Positions 1 to 4,843 of a stretch of DNA of 5,156 nt are shown here, piece after piece (within the stretch, counting starts at the first letter, position 1; the number at the start of each line of letters is the position of its first letter). Position numbers and translations under genes: made by a program. The stretch comes from Micavibrio aeruginosavorus (lineage in GTDB: Bacteria > Pseudomonadota > Alphaproteobacteria > Micavibrionales > Micavibrionaceae): assembly GCA_003241475.1 (NCBI GenBank), contig QFQB01000123.1, forward strand, positions 1 through 5,156. The letters run 5' to 3'. The notes under the pieces are model-generated. The model saw only the letters and a program-made list of their open reading frames with translations. It made no database searches and was not told the DNA's origin.

Positions 1-360
1 AAAGCGTTTTCTAAAAGATCCGGTTGTTTGTCCGGCTGCGATGGACAGAACGCCCAGTGTCGGCGGCAGCATATCTTTGATAGACGCGCAAAAATCATCC
101 ATGATTTGCGGCTTGACCGCGATCACCAGCAAATCCCAATCCAGCGCGCCATCCATGAAAGAGGATGCCGCCGTGTGTTCGGTGAGTATGCTTTCGTTCG
201 CAAGCTCGGGCGGCAAGCCGTTGGGATCAAGAATATCGATGGATTTGACCAAATCCTTGTCCAGCCATGCGCGGACCATGGCAGAACCCATCTTGCCGCA
301 TCCGGCAAGGCCGATTTTATAGGAAGGGGAAAACAAGCCTTCGGACAAGGCCGCGATCAT
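1..360 (-). CDS. proC: Pyrroline-5-carboxylate reductase, N-terminal part (cut by left edge)
   Basis: This gene encodes the cytosolic enzyme that reduces 1-pyrroline-5-carboxylate to L-proline with NAD(P)H, the last step of proline synthesis. Only the first 120 residues are present. The Rossmann nucleotide-binding loop is GLAGCGKMG at residues 17-25 (the family more often has GGGNMG), followed by the conserved AVKPQ at 81-85 and SIAAG at 106-110. All three have family spacing, so the identification is strong. The ATG at 360-358 overlaps the TGA of the upstream YbjN-domain gene as ATGA, which supports this start and suggests translational coupling. About 14 residues precede the first beta strand, somewhat more than in many ProC proteins; no in-frame ATG lies closer to it before the glycine loop. 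There is no strong Shine-Dalgarno site. It is probably transcribed from upstream of ubiK. Confidence 0.93.
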   Translation of the reverse strand, partial: MIAALSEGLFSPSYKIGLAGCGKMGSAMVRAWLDKDLVKSIDILDPNGLPPELANESILTEHTAASSFMDGALDWDLLVIAVKPQIMDDFCASIKDMLPPTLGVLSIAAGQTTGSFRKRF

Positions 361-869
361 GACTCGCCGGCGGCGGGCATAAGCGCGAGATCCATATCAG
401 CCATGCTGGACGGTAGGCCGCGCGAGAGCAGATCGAACACCGGATAGAAGCGCTCGCATTCGGCCAGCGCGATATCGACGAGATCTTCGATGTGTTCTGC
501 ACCCGAAGTGTGCGTCTGGCCGCGGAAGAGGGTGGTGTGGCGGAAGCACGGCGTTTGCGATTTTTCATGCATGTCGAAGTGGCCGAGCCACAGGCCGGAA
601 TTGATCGACGTCATGGTTTTTGCGGCTTCGTCCAGAGCCTCAAGTTTGATGTCCAGATCGAACAGGCAGGAAAAGCGCATGGCGCTGTATTCTTCCTGCC
701 AGTGAAATTGAAGCGTGTATTCGCCCATTTTGCCCGTGATTTGCACCGTCAGCTCGTCCTCGGTCATGCGGTCGAACGTCCATTCGTTGGCATGAAGGAT
801 ATCTTCGACGGAATCCAGCGGGTTGCTGACGTCTTCGAAGATTTCGTTTTCCGAGGCAACGTTGCTCAT
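357..869 (-). CDS. YbjN domain-containing protein
   Basis: This 170-residue protein looks like the YbjN family, a widespread group with a fold resembling type III secretion chaperones and no agreed biochemical function. Recognisable features are an acidic N terminus followed by NPLDSVEDIL (16-25), the W30/F32 strand, a two-tryptophan beta region around HWQEEYSAMRFSC (56-68), the segment NSGLWLGHFDM (90-100), and a helical C terminus rich in acidic residues. There is no signal peptide or membrane segment, so it is probably cytosolic. Its ATG shares one base with the ubiK TAA (TAATG), and its TGA overlaps the proC ATG, so the three genes form one tightly coupled unit. A YbjN gene next to proC is, from memory, a recurrent alphaproteobacterial arrangement. 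It could assist a partner protein as a chaperone, but nothing in the sequence proves this. Confidence 0.85.
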   Translation of the reverse strand: MSNVASENEIFEDVSNPLDSVEDILHANEWTFDRMTEDELTVQITGKMGEYTLQFHWQEEYSAMRFSCLFDLDIKLEALDEAAKTMTSINSGLWLGHFDMHEKSQTPCFRHTTLFRGQTHTSGAEHIEDLVDIALAECERFYPVFDLLSRGLPSSMADMDLALMPAAGES

Positions 870-1162
870 TATTTCTTCTTTCCCGTTTTCTTGACGGCGG
901 GCTTTTTCGCTGCCGTTTTTTTCGGCTCTGCCGCCGCGGTTTTTTTGCCGCCGGTCAGAGCATCGAGTTTCTTTTGCAGGTCTTTGACTTGAAGTTCCAG
1001 ACGGTCGAAATCTTCGCGCGGAACCAGATCCATGCGGGCCGCCATCTCATCAAAGCGGGCTTTCAGATCGTTCAAAAGCTGTTCGCGCAGACCGGAAAAC
1101 ACATTCATCGCGCCGCCGGCGACGCGGGAAAGATCATCGAAAATGCGGGGGTCAGGTTTCAT
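869..1162 (-). CDS. ubiK: UbiK-family ubiquinone biosynthesis accessory factor (BMFP/YqiC family)
   Basis: UbiK-family proteins are small coiled-coil proteins that in E. coli help the UbiJ-associated ubiquinone biosynthesis complex; family members are also described as membrane-fusogenic. From the ATG at 1162 the product is 97 residues. The amphipathic N-terminal region includes IFDDLSRVAGGAMN (7-20), then a helix through about residue 45, then a heptad-like coiled coil (roughly 51-70, FDRLELQVKDLQKKLDAL). The tail from residue 71 is almost all Lys, Ala, Thr and Pro (AAKKPAVKKTGKKK), a low-complexity basic extension. The frame stays open to a GTG at 1204, but the family normally begins MxPDPRIFDDLSR, which fits the ATG at 1162. 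Shine-Dalgarno complementarity is weak. It is the first gene of the minus-strand unit and shares one base with the YbjN gene. Confidence 0.88.
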   Translation of the reverse strand: MKPDPRIFDDLSRVAGGAMNVFSGLREQLLNDLKARFDEMAARMDLVPREDFDRLELQVKDLQKKLDALTGGKKTAAAEPKKTAAKKPAVKKTGKKK

Positions 1163-1168
1163 AGAATC

Positions 1169-1199
1169 AAAAATCCGTCTTCTGTACGGCTGGATTTTT
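1169..1199. repeat. Inverted repeat in the ubiK leader
   Basis: AAAAATCC (1169-1176) is perfectly mirrored by GGATTTTT (1192-1199), with a 15-base loop. A second, overlapping inverted pair, CCGT (1175-1178) and ACGG (1186-1189), could form a competing small hairpin. On the ubiK transcript the 3' arm ends only six bases before the ATG at 1162, so folding could cover the translation initiation region. The stem is A/T-rich and weak, and no function is established. Confidence 0.4.
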
Positions 1200-1207
1200 A
1201 ACACCGG

Positions 1208-1236
1208 CCTATCGTATGGTGCAACACAGCAGTCAA
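1208..1236 (-). promoter_or_regulatory. Possible promoter for the ubiK-YbjN-proC unit
   Basis: Read on the minus strand, TTGACT (1236-1231) matches five of six bases of a sigma-70 -35 box. At 17 bp spacing lies GATAGG (1213-1208), a poor -10 match (three of six). It is the best candidate I can see ahead of ubiK, about 45 bases upstream of the ATG. The -10 is weak, so treat it as a suggestion only. Confidence 0.25.
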
Positions 1237-1255
1237 GCGGATAAGCACATATCCA

Positions 1256-1271
1256 CCGCGGAATTCCGCGG
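1256..1271. repeat. Perfect 16-bp palindrome in the divergent intergenic region
   Basis: The sequence CCGCGGAATTCCGCGG is a perfect self-complementary palindrome centred between 1263 and 1264, with no loop bases. It lies in the non-coding region between the divergent ubiK and hldD genes, about 20 bases upstream of the best hldD -35 candidate. The lack of a loop and of a following T run argues against a terminator, and the symmetry suits a dimeric DNA-binding protein. No regulator is encoded in the window to pair it with. Confidence 0.5.
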
Positions 1272-1291
1272 GCTCCAAACTCCGCTATGGA

Positions 1292-1320
1292 TTGTTAAGT
1301 TTTTTTGCGTAAAATGTAGT
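1292..1320 (+). promoter_or_regulatory. Possible promoter for hldD
   Basis: TTGTTA (1292-1297) and TGTAGT (1315-1320) are spaced by 17 bp, and each matches four of six sigma-70 consensus bases. Transcription would start near 1327, leaving a leader of about ten bases that contains only the ribosome binding site. A better-looking hexamer, TAAAAT (1310-1315), lacks a -35 box at proper spacing. The local A/T-rich stretch in a GC-rich genome supports a promoter here, though the exact boxes are uncertain. Confidence 0.35.
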
Positions 1321-1326
1321 CAGCAA

Positions 1327-1332
1327 AAGGAG
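1327..1332 (+). promoter_or_regulatory. Shine-Dalgarno site of hldD
   Basis: AAGGAG lies five bases upstream of the ATG at 1338. It is the only strong Shine-Dalgarno site at a gene start in the window and fixes the hldD start. Confidence 0.85.
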
Positions 1333-1337
1333 TTAGC

Positions 1338-2327
1338 ATGATTGTCGTAACGGGTGGCGCAGGCTTTATCGGATCGAACCTCGTGGCCGGACTGGAAGAG
1401 GCGGGATACAGCGATATCGTCGTGTCCGATGTATTAGGATCGGATGATAAATGGCGTAACATCGCCAAGCGTGAAATTCGCGATGTCGTGCATCCCGACC
1501 GCTTGTTCGATTATCTGGAGACGCATGCCGACCAGATCAAGGCGATCTTTCACATCGGCGCGATTTCTTCGACGACCGAGACAGACGCCGACCTGATTAT
1601 CGACACCAATTTCGTACTATCGCGCCGTTTGTGGAAATGGTGCTGGAAAAACAATGTGCGCTTTATCTATGCGTCTTCCGCCGCGACCTACGGCGACGGC
1701 CATCATGGGTTCAAAGATGACGAGAGCATCGAGGGACTGAAGCATTTCGCGCCGCTCAATCCTTACGGCTGGTCCAAGCATGTGTTCGACCGCCGCGTTG
1801 CGCGCGTGGTGGAAACGAAATCCGAGCCGCTACCGCCGCAATGGGCCGGTCTGAAATTCTTCAACGTCTATGGGCCGAACGAATACCACAAGGGCGAGCA
1901 GATGAGCGTCGTCTGCAAACTCTACCCGCAAGTGGTGGCGGGCGCCGCCGCGCGCTTGTTCAAATCGCACCATCCCGATTATCAGGACGGCGGGCAGCTT
2001 CGCGATTTTATCTGGGTCGGCGATATCGTCGATGTCATGCTCTGGCTGTTTGAAAATCCGGGCGTCAACGGGCTGTTCAACGTCGGCACGGGCAAGGCGC
2101 GCAGTTTTAAAGACCTTGCCGAGAGCACGTTCAAGGCGGCAGGAAAACCGCCCAAGATCAATTATACCGACATGCCGGAAACGCTTCGCCCGAAATACCA
2201 GTATTACACACAGGCCGATATGACCAAGCTCCGCGCCGCGGGTTACGACAAGCCGTTCACGGAGCTGGAAGAGGGCGTCACGAAATACGTGCGCGATTAT
2301 CTGTCGAAGTCTGATCCGTATAGGTAA
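1338..2327 (+). CDS. hldD: ADP-L-glycero-D-manno-heptose 6-epimerase
   Basis: HldD (RfaD) converts ADP-D-glycero-beta-D-manno-heptose to the L-glycero form, the activated heptose used for the lipopolysaccharide inner core. It is a cytosolic NAD(P)-dependent extended short-chain dehydrogenase of 329 residues, close to the usual length. It starts with the nucleotide loop VTGGAGFIGSN (4-14) and has D31 at the end of the second strand, ASSAATYG (112-119), and the catalytic YGWSK (Y143, K147). FNVYGP (175-180) is followed by HKG with K185, which aligns with the second catalytic lysine region of E. coli HldD. RDFIWVGDIVDVMLW (222-236) and TQADMTKLRAAGYDKPF (291-307) complete the family pattern. The long PPQWAGLKFFNVYGP and DGGQLRDF segments resemble alphaproteobacterial forms. 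The stop codon shares one base with the NUDIX start (TAATG). Confidence 0.96.
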   Translation: MIVVTGGAGFIGSNLVAGLEEAGYSDIVVSDVLGSDDKWRNIAKREIRDVVHPDRLFDYLETHADQIKAIFHIGAISSTTETDADLIIDTNFVLSRRLWKWCWKNNVRFIYASSAATYGDGHHGFKDDESIEGLKHFAPLNPYGWSKHVFDRRVARVVETKSEPLPPQWAGLKFFNVYGPNEYHKGEQMSVVCKLYPQVVAGAAARLFKSHHPDYQDGGQLRDFIWVGDIVDVMLWLFENPGVNGLFNVGTGKARSFKDLAESTFKAAGKPPKINYTDMPETLRPKYQYYTQADMTKLRAAGYDKPFTELEEGVTKYVRDYLSKSDPYR

Positions 2328-2776
2328 TGAAAGACAAAATCCGCCTTTTATCCGAAGCGGAGGCGCAGTCTGGCGAATTCCGCAAAATCTTTGCCGATTG
2401 CATTATTTTAGGAGCAGACGGCAAGATACTTCTCCAAAAACGTGATAATCCCGACTGGATTAGTCCTTTCGGCGGGCATGTAGAGGCAGGCGAAGAGTCC
2501 TTCGAGGCCATGTTGCGTGAAATTGAAGAAGAGGTTGGGGCGACAATTCCCCAAGATGAACCCGTATTTCTAGGTGCATTGACCGAGGCAACTTTTAGTC
2601 ATCGCGATTTAGTTCATATTTATTTCTGGCATGATAAAAACGGCAAAGTTACAGGTTGTTATGAAGGGGCGCCAATATATTTTAATTCGGCTGAAGATGC
2701 GCTTGGCCATCCTTGCCTCATGGATCATGCAGGCTGGGCTTTACGGGAGTGCATTGCACGAGGGCTGTTAAAGTAA
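2327..2776 (+). CDS. NUDIX hydrolase
   Basis: This is a 149-residue single-domain NUDIX pyrophosphohydrolase. The NUDIX box spans residues 50-72: G50, five residues, E56, seven residues, R64-E65, then E68-E69 and G71. All catalytic and metal-binding positions are intact; only the final hydrophobic position is Ala. The strand DGKILLQKRD (31-40) and WISPFGGHVEAGE (44-56) are also typical. The substrate cannot be read from the sequence; nucleotide sugars, damaged nucleotides and other diphosphates are all possible. There is no signal peptide, so it should be cytosolic. Its ATG shares one base with the hldD stop, so it is translationally coupled to hldD. GC is about 48% by hand count over 2341-2760, lower than in the flanking genes, suggesting different ancestry or weaker codon selection. 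A role linked to ADP-heptose metabolism is only an inference from position. Confidence 0.9.
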   Translation: MKDKIRLLSEAEAQSGEFRKIFADCIILGADGKILLQKRDNPDWISPFGGHVEAGEESFEAMLREIEEEVGATIPQDEPVFLGALTEATFSHRDLVHIYFWHDKNGKVTGCYEGAPIYFNSAEDALGHPCLMDHAGWALRECIARGLLK

Positions 2777-2780
2777 CGGC

Positions 2781-2809
2781 TTTCCATCTCTGCCTTTCCC
2801 CCCTATAGT
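2781..2809 (+). promoter_or_regulatory. Probable promoter of lgt, giving a leaderless mRNA
   Basis: TTTCCA (2781-2786) and TATAGT (2804-2809) are separated by 17 bp. The -10 matches five of six consensus bases and the -35 four of six. Only eight bases lie between the -10 box and the lgt ATG at 2818, so transcription would begin at or next to the A of the start codon. No Shine-Dalgarno sequence is present in this C-rich gap, which fits leaderless translation. Confidence 0.55.
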
Positions 2810-2817
2810 CCCGCCCC

Positions 2818-3651
2818 ATGGCACTCACATTTCCGAATATCGATCCCGTCGCGGTTGCGATCGGGCCGTTGCAAATCCGCTGGTACGCGCTGGCGTATTT
2901 GGCAGGAATACTCCTTGGCTGGGCCTATGCGGTGTATTTCGCCAAAAAGGACGAAGCCAAAGGCGCGCGGCCCAACCGTCTGGATATTGATGATTTCATC
3001 CCGTTCGCGGTGATGGGCGTTATTCTGGGCGGGCGCATCGGCTATGTGCTGTTCTATCAGCCTGGCTATTATTTTTCCAATCCTTCGCAAATCCTTCAGC
3101 TCTGGCACGGCGGCATGAGCTTTCACGGCGGCGCGCTGGGCGTGATTATCGCGCTGATTGCATACTCCATCATCAGGAAAATCCCGATGTTCCGTCTGGG
3201 CGATTTGATGGCGCTGTGCTGTACGATCGGCCTGTTCTTCGGCCGTATCGCCAATTTCATCAACGGCGAGCTTTTCGGCCGCGTGACGGAAGCTCCTGTG
3301 GGGATGGTTTTTCCGAATGGCGGCCCAGAACCGCGCCATCCAAGCCAGCTTTATGAGGCCGCGTTGGAAGGGATTTTATTGTTCGCCATTCTCTCGCTTC
3401 TTTATCATCGCGAATGGGTGCGGGAACGCCCGGGCATTGTCGGCGGCGCATTCCTGATCGGTTATGGCGCATGCCGGATGTTTGTAGAAAACTTCCGCGA
3501 GCCGGATGCCTATCTGGGCTTCCTCAGCCTTGGCCTGACCATGGGGCAGTGGTTGTGCGTGCCGATGATCCTTGTCGGGGCTTCCTTTATCGTGATGGCG
3601 CTCAAACGTCCGCCCTACATTCCGGCCAAACATGTCCACGCCGCTGCTTGA
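2818..3651 (+). CDS. lgt: Prolipoprotein diacylglyceryl transferase
   Basis: Lgt is the inner-membrane enzyme that moves a diacylglyceryl group from phosphatidylglycerol to the lipobox cysteine of prolipoproteins, the first step of lipoprotein maturation. The 277-residue product has the family length and about seven hydrophobic segments (near 21-42, 60-80, 103-118, 130-148, 183-197, 205-222 and 237-262). Conserved motifs are all present: RWYALAY (21-27), GGRIGYVLFY (71-80), HGGMSFHGG (97-105, containing the catalytic-region His), GRIANFINGE (142-151, essential Arg), RHPSQLYEA (173-181) and R220..E224..R227EPD. The C terminus after residue 263 is cytoplasmic and basic. The start at 2818 has no Shine-Dalgarno site but lies just downstream of a promoter-like sequence. 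The 3' end overlaps the methyltransferase gene by 20 bp in another frame. Confidence 0.97.
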   Translation: MALTFPNIDPVAVAIGPLQIRWYALAYLAGILLGWAYAVYFAKKDEAKGARPNRLDIDDFIPFAVMGVILGGRIGYVLFYQPGYYFSNPSQILQLWHGGMSFHGGALGVIIALIAYSIIRKIPMFRLGDLMALCCTIGLFFGRIANFINGELFGRVTEAPVGMVFPNGGPEPRHPSQLYEAALEGILLFAILSLLYHREWVRERPGIVGGAFLIGYGACRMFVENFREPDAYLGFLSLGLTMGQWLCVPMILVGASFIVMALKRPPYIPAKHVHAAA

Positions 3652-4843
3652 TATCCTGCGCCGCCGCATCGCCCAGGACGGGCCGATGCCGCTCGACGAA
3701 TATATGGCGCTTTGTCTCGGTCACCCCGAACACGGCTATTACATGACCCGCGATCCTTTCGGCGCGGCAGGGGATTTTACGACGGCACCTGAGATTTCCC
3801 AACTGTTCGGAGAGATGATAGGTGTATGGGCCGCCGACCTGTGGATAAAAATGGGATCGCCTGCCGAATTCGCGCTTGTGGAATGCGGGCCGGGGCGGGG
3901 GACGTTGATGGCTGACCTTATGCGCGCCACAAAGCATGTTCCGGGCTTTCACAAGGCTGCAAAAATCCACCTGATGGAGATGAGTCCGACGTTGCGAAAC
4001 GCTCAGTCCGTAATGCTGGCGGATTTCGAAACACAATGGATCGATGATCTGGGCTCAATAAATCCGCGGCTTCCAGTGATTTTAATCGGCAATGAATTTC
4101 TCGATGCCCTTCCTATTCAACAATTCGAATATAAAGATGGTCGTTGGTGGGAGAGGGTTGTTGGTCTCGATGAGGATAATTCGCTACTCCTTGGTCTGGG
4201 GGAAGCATTCCAGATGCCTGAAAATATGCCTTCCGATACGCCAAAAGAAGGGGCTATTTTCGAAACGTCCCGACACTTAAACCAATATCTTAAGTGTATG
4301 GATAATTTGTTGATAAATCAAAATGGTGTAGCGCTTTTTTTAGATTATGGCCATTTCCATACTAATTTTGGGGATTCTTTGCAGGCGATGCGGAGTCATC
4401 AGTTTACAGAAGTGCTCGATTTGCCGGGTGAGAGTGATCTGACCGCCCATGTCGATTTTGAAAATGTCGCGAGGTTGGCGAGGGTTGATAATTTATACGT
4501 ACATGGGCCAATCGAGCAGGGTACATTTTTAATGAATCTCGGTATCGACATGCGGGCAAAAATGCTCTTACATCGACTGACCGAAGACCAAAAACAAAGT
4601 TCGGCTCATCCTGATGGTTGCCGGATGGTTGCCGAATTGTCTGACTCATCGGGTGGGTCACGCGGTGTGGGTGGGGTGTTTCAAGGTGATGCTAAAATGG
4701 GTCAAGGGCTGACTCAATGTGACTTGATTTTAGGTGGTCTAAATCGTCTTATTGATACGACACAGATGGGATCGTTATTCAAGGCGATTTGCCTTGTTTC
4801 TGACCCGAAAATCATACCTGCGGGGTTCCATGCAAGCCTTTAA
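3632..4843 (+). CDS. MidA/NDUFAF7-family SAM-dependent methyltransferase
   Basis: This 403-residue protein belongs to the MidA/NDUFAF7 class I methyltransferases. The mitochondrial member methylates an arginine of the complex I subunit NDUFS2; the bacterial substrate is less certain, with NuoD the obvious candidate. Motifs in order: HPEHGYYMTRDPFGAAGDFTTAPEISQ starts at 31, with GDFTTAPE at 47-54; SAM-binding ECGPGRGTLM at 84-93; acidic E116 before SP; NEFLDALPIQQF at 154-165; DYG at 238-240; DLTAHVDF at 269-276; QGTFLMNLGI at 296-305; QMGSLFK at 378-384. The start overlaps lgt by 20 bp, and the 3' end overlaps pgeF by 14 bp, a familiar alphaproteobacterial trio. Two oddities stand out. GC drops from about 59% (3661-4020) to about 45% (4081-4800) inside the gene. 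Residues about 323-362 form a Gly/Ser-rich stretch that appears to be extra between two conserved segments. The frame remains intact. Confidence 0.93.
   Translation: MSTPLLDILRRRIAQDGPMPLDEYMALCLGHPEHGYYMTRDPFGAAGDFTTAPEISQLFGEMIGVWAADLWIKMGSPAEFALVECGPGRGTLMADLMRATKHVPGFHKAAKIHLMEMSPTLRNAQSVMLADFETQWIDDLGSINPRLPVILIGNEFLDALPIQQFEYKDGRWWERVVGLDEDNSLLLGLGEAFQMPENMPSDTPKEGAIFETSRHLNQYLKCMDNLLINQNGVALFLDYGHFHTNFGDSLQAMRSHQFTEVLDLPGESDLTAHVDFENVARLARVDNLYVHGPIEQGTFLMNLGIDMRAKMLLHRLTEDQKQSSAHPDGCRMVAELSDSSGGSRGVGGVFQGDAKMGQGLTQCDLILGGLNRLIDTTQMGSLFKAICLVSDPKIIPAGFHASL
4598..4717 (+). other. Apparent in-frame insertion in the methyltransferase C-terminal region
   Basis: Residues about 323-362 sit between the conserved QGTFLMNLGI helix region and the terminal NRLID..QMGSLFK segment. 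From memory of the family these are normally joined by a short helical linker. The extra stretch is low-complexity (SDSSGGSRGVGGV, then QGDAKMGQGLTQ). GC reaches 62% over 4621-4680, above the gene's AT-richer surroundings. It contains the 11-bp tandem repeat at 4613-4634 and two copies of CTGACTCA, at 4641-4648 and 4709-4716. Boundaries are estimates, and no inverted repeats typical of a mobile palindromic element were found. Confidence 0.5.
4613..4634. repeat. 11-bp perfect tandem duplication inside the methyltransferase gene
   Basis: GATGGTTGCCG occurs at 4613-4623 and again immediately at 4624-4634. Eleven is not a multiple of three, so the two copies are read in different frames (DGCR, then MVAE). 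With one copy removed, the frame would meet a TGA within a few codons. The open frame therefore depends on both copies as the sequence stands. Confidence 0.85.

Noticed and set aside
492..992. A 166-residue open frame on the plus strand opposite the YbjN gene and the end of ubiK
   Set aside because: It is a shadow of two well-recognised minus-strand genes. Its sequence has no recognisable family, and its Phe/Ala-rich end simply mirrors the Lys-rich UbiK tail.
1163..1204. An N-terminal extension of ubiK by 14 residues from a GTG at 1204
   Set aside because: The added residues do not match the family N terminus, and the ATG at 1162 gives the usual MxPDPRIFDDLSR start.
1256..1271. The 16-bp palindrome as a transcription terminator
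   Set aside because: It has no loop bases and no T run on either strand, and it lies at the 5' ends of both flanking genes, where a terminator is not expected.
1310..1315. TAAAAT as the hldD -10 box paired with TTGTTA at 1292-1297
   Set aside because: The spacing would be only 12 bp, too short for a sigma-70 promoter.
2803..3339. A 178-residue minus-strand open frame opposite lgt
   Set aside because: It is fully antisense to a gene with every Lgt motif. It is rich in His, Arg and Asp, as expected from the complement of a GC-rich frame, and has no family resemblance.
3602..4036. A 144-residue minus-strand open frame opposite the start of the methyltransferase gene
   Set aside because: It is antisense to the conserved GDFTTAPE and ECGPGRG motifs, has no recognisable domain and has no supporting start signals.
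4598..4717. The methyltransferase insertion as a Rickettsia-type palindromic element
   Set aside because: I found no long inverted repeats within it, only short direct repeats, so the hallmark of those elements is missing.
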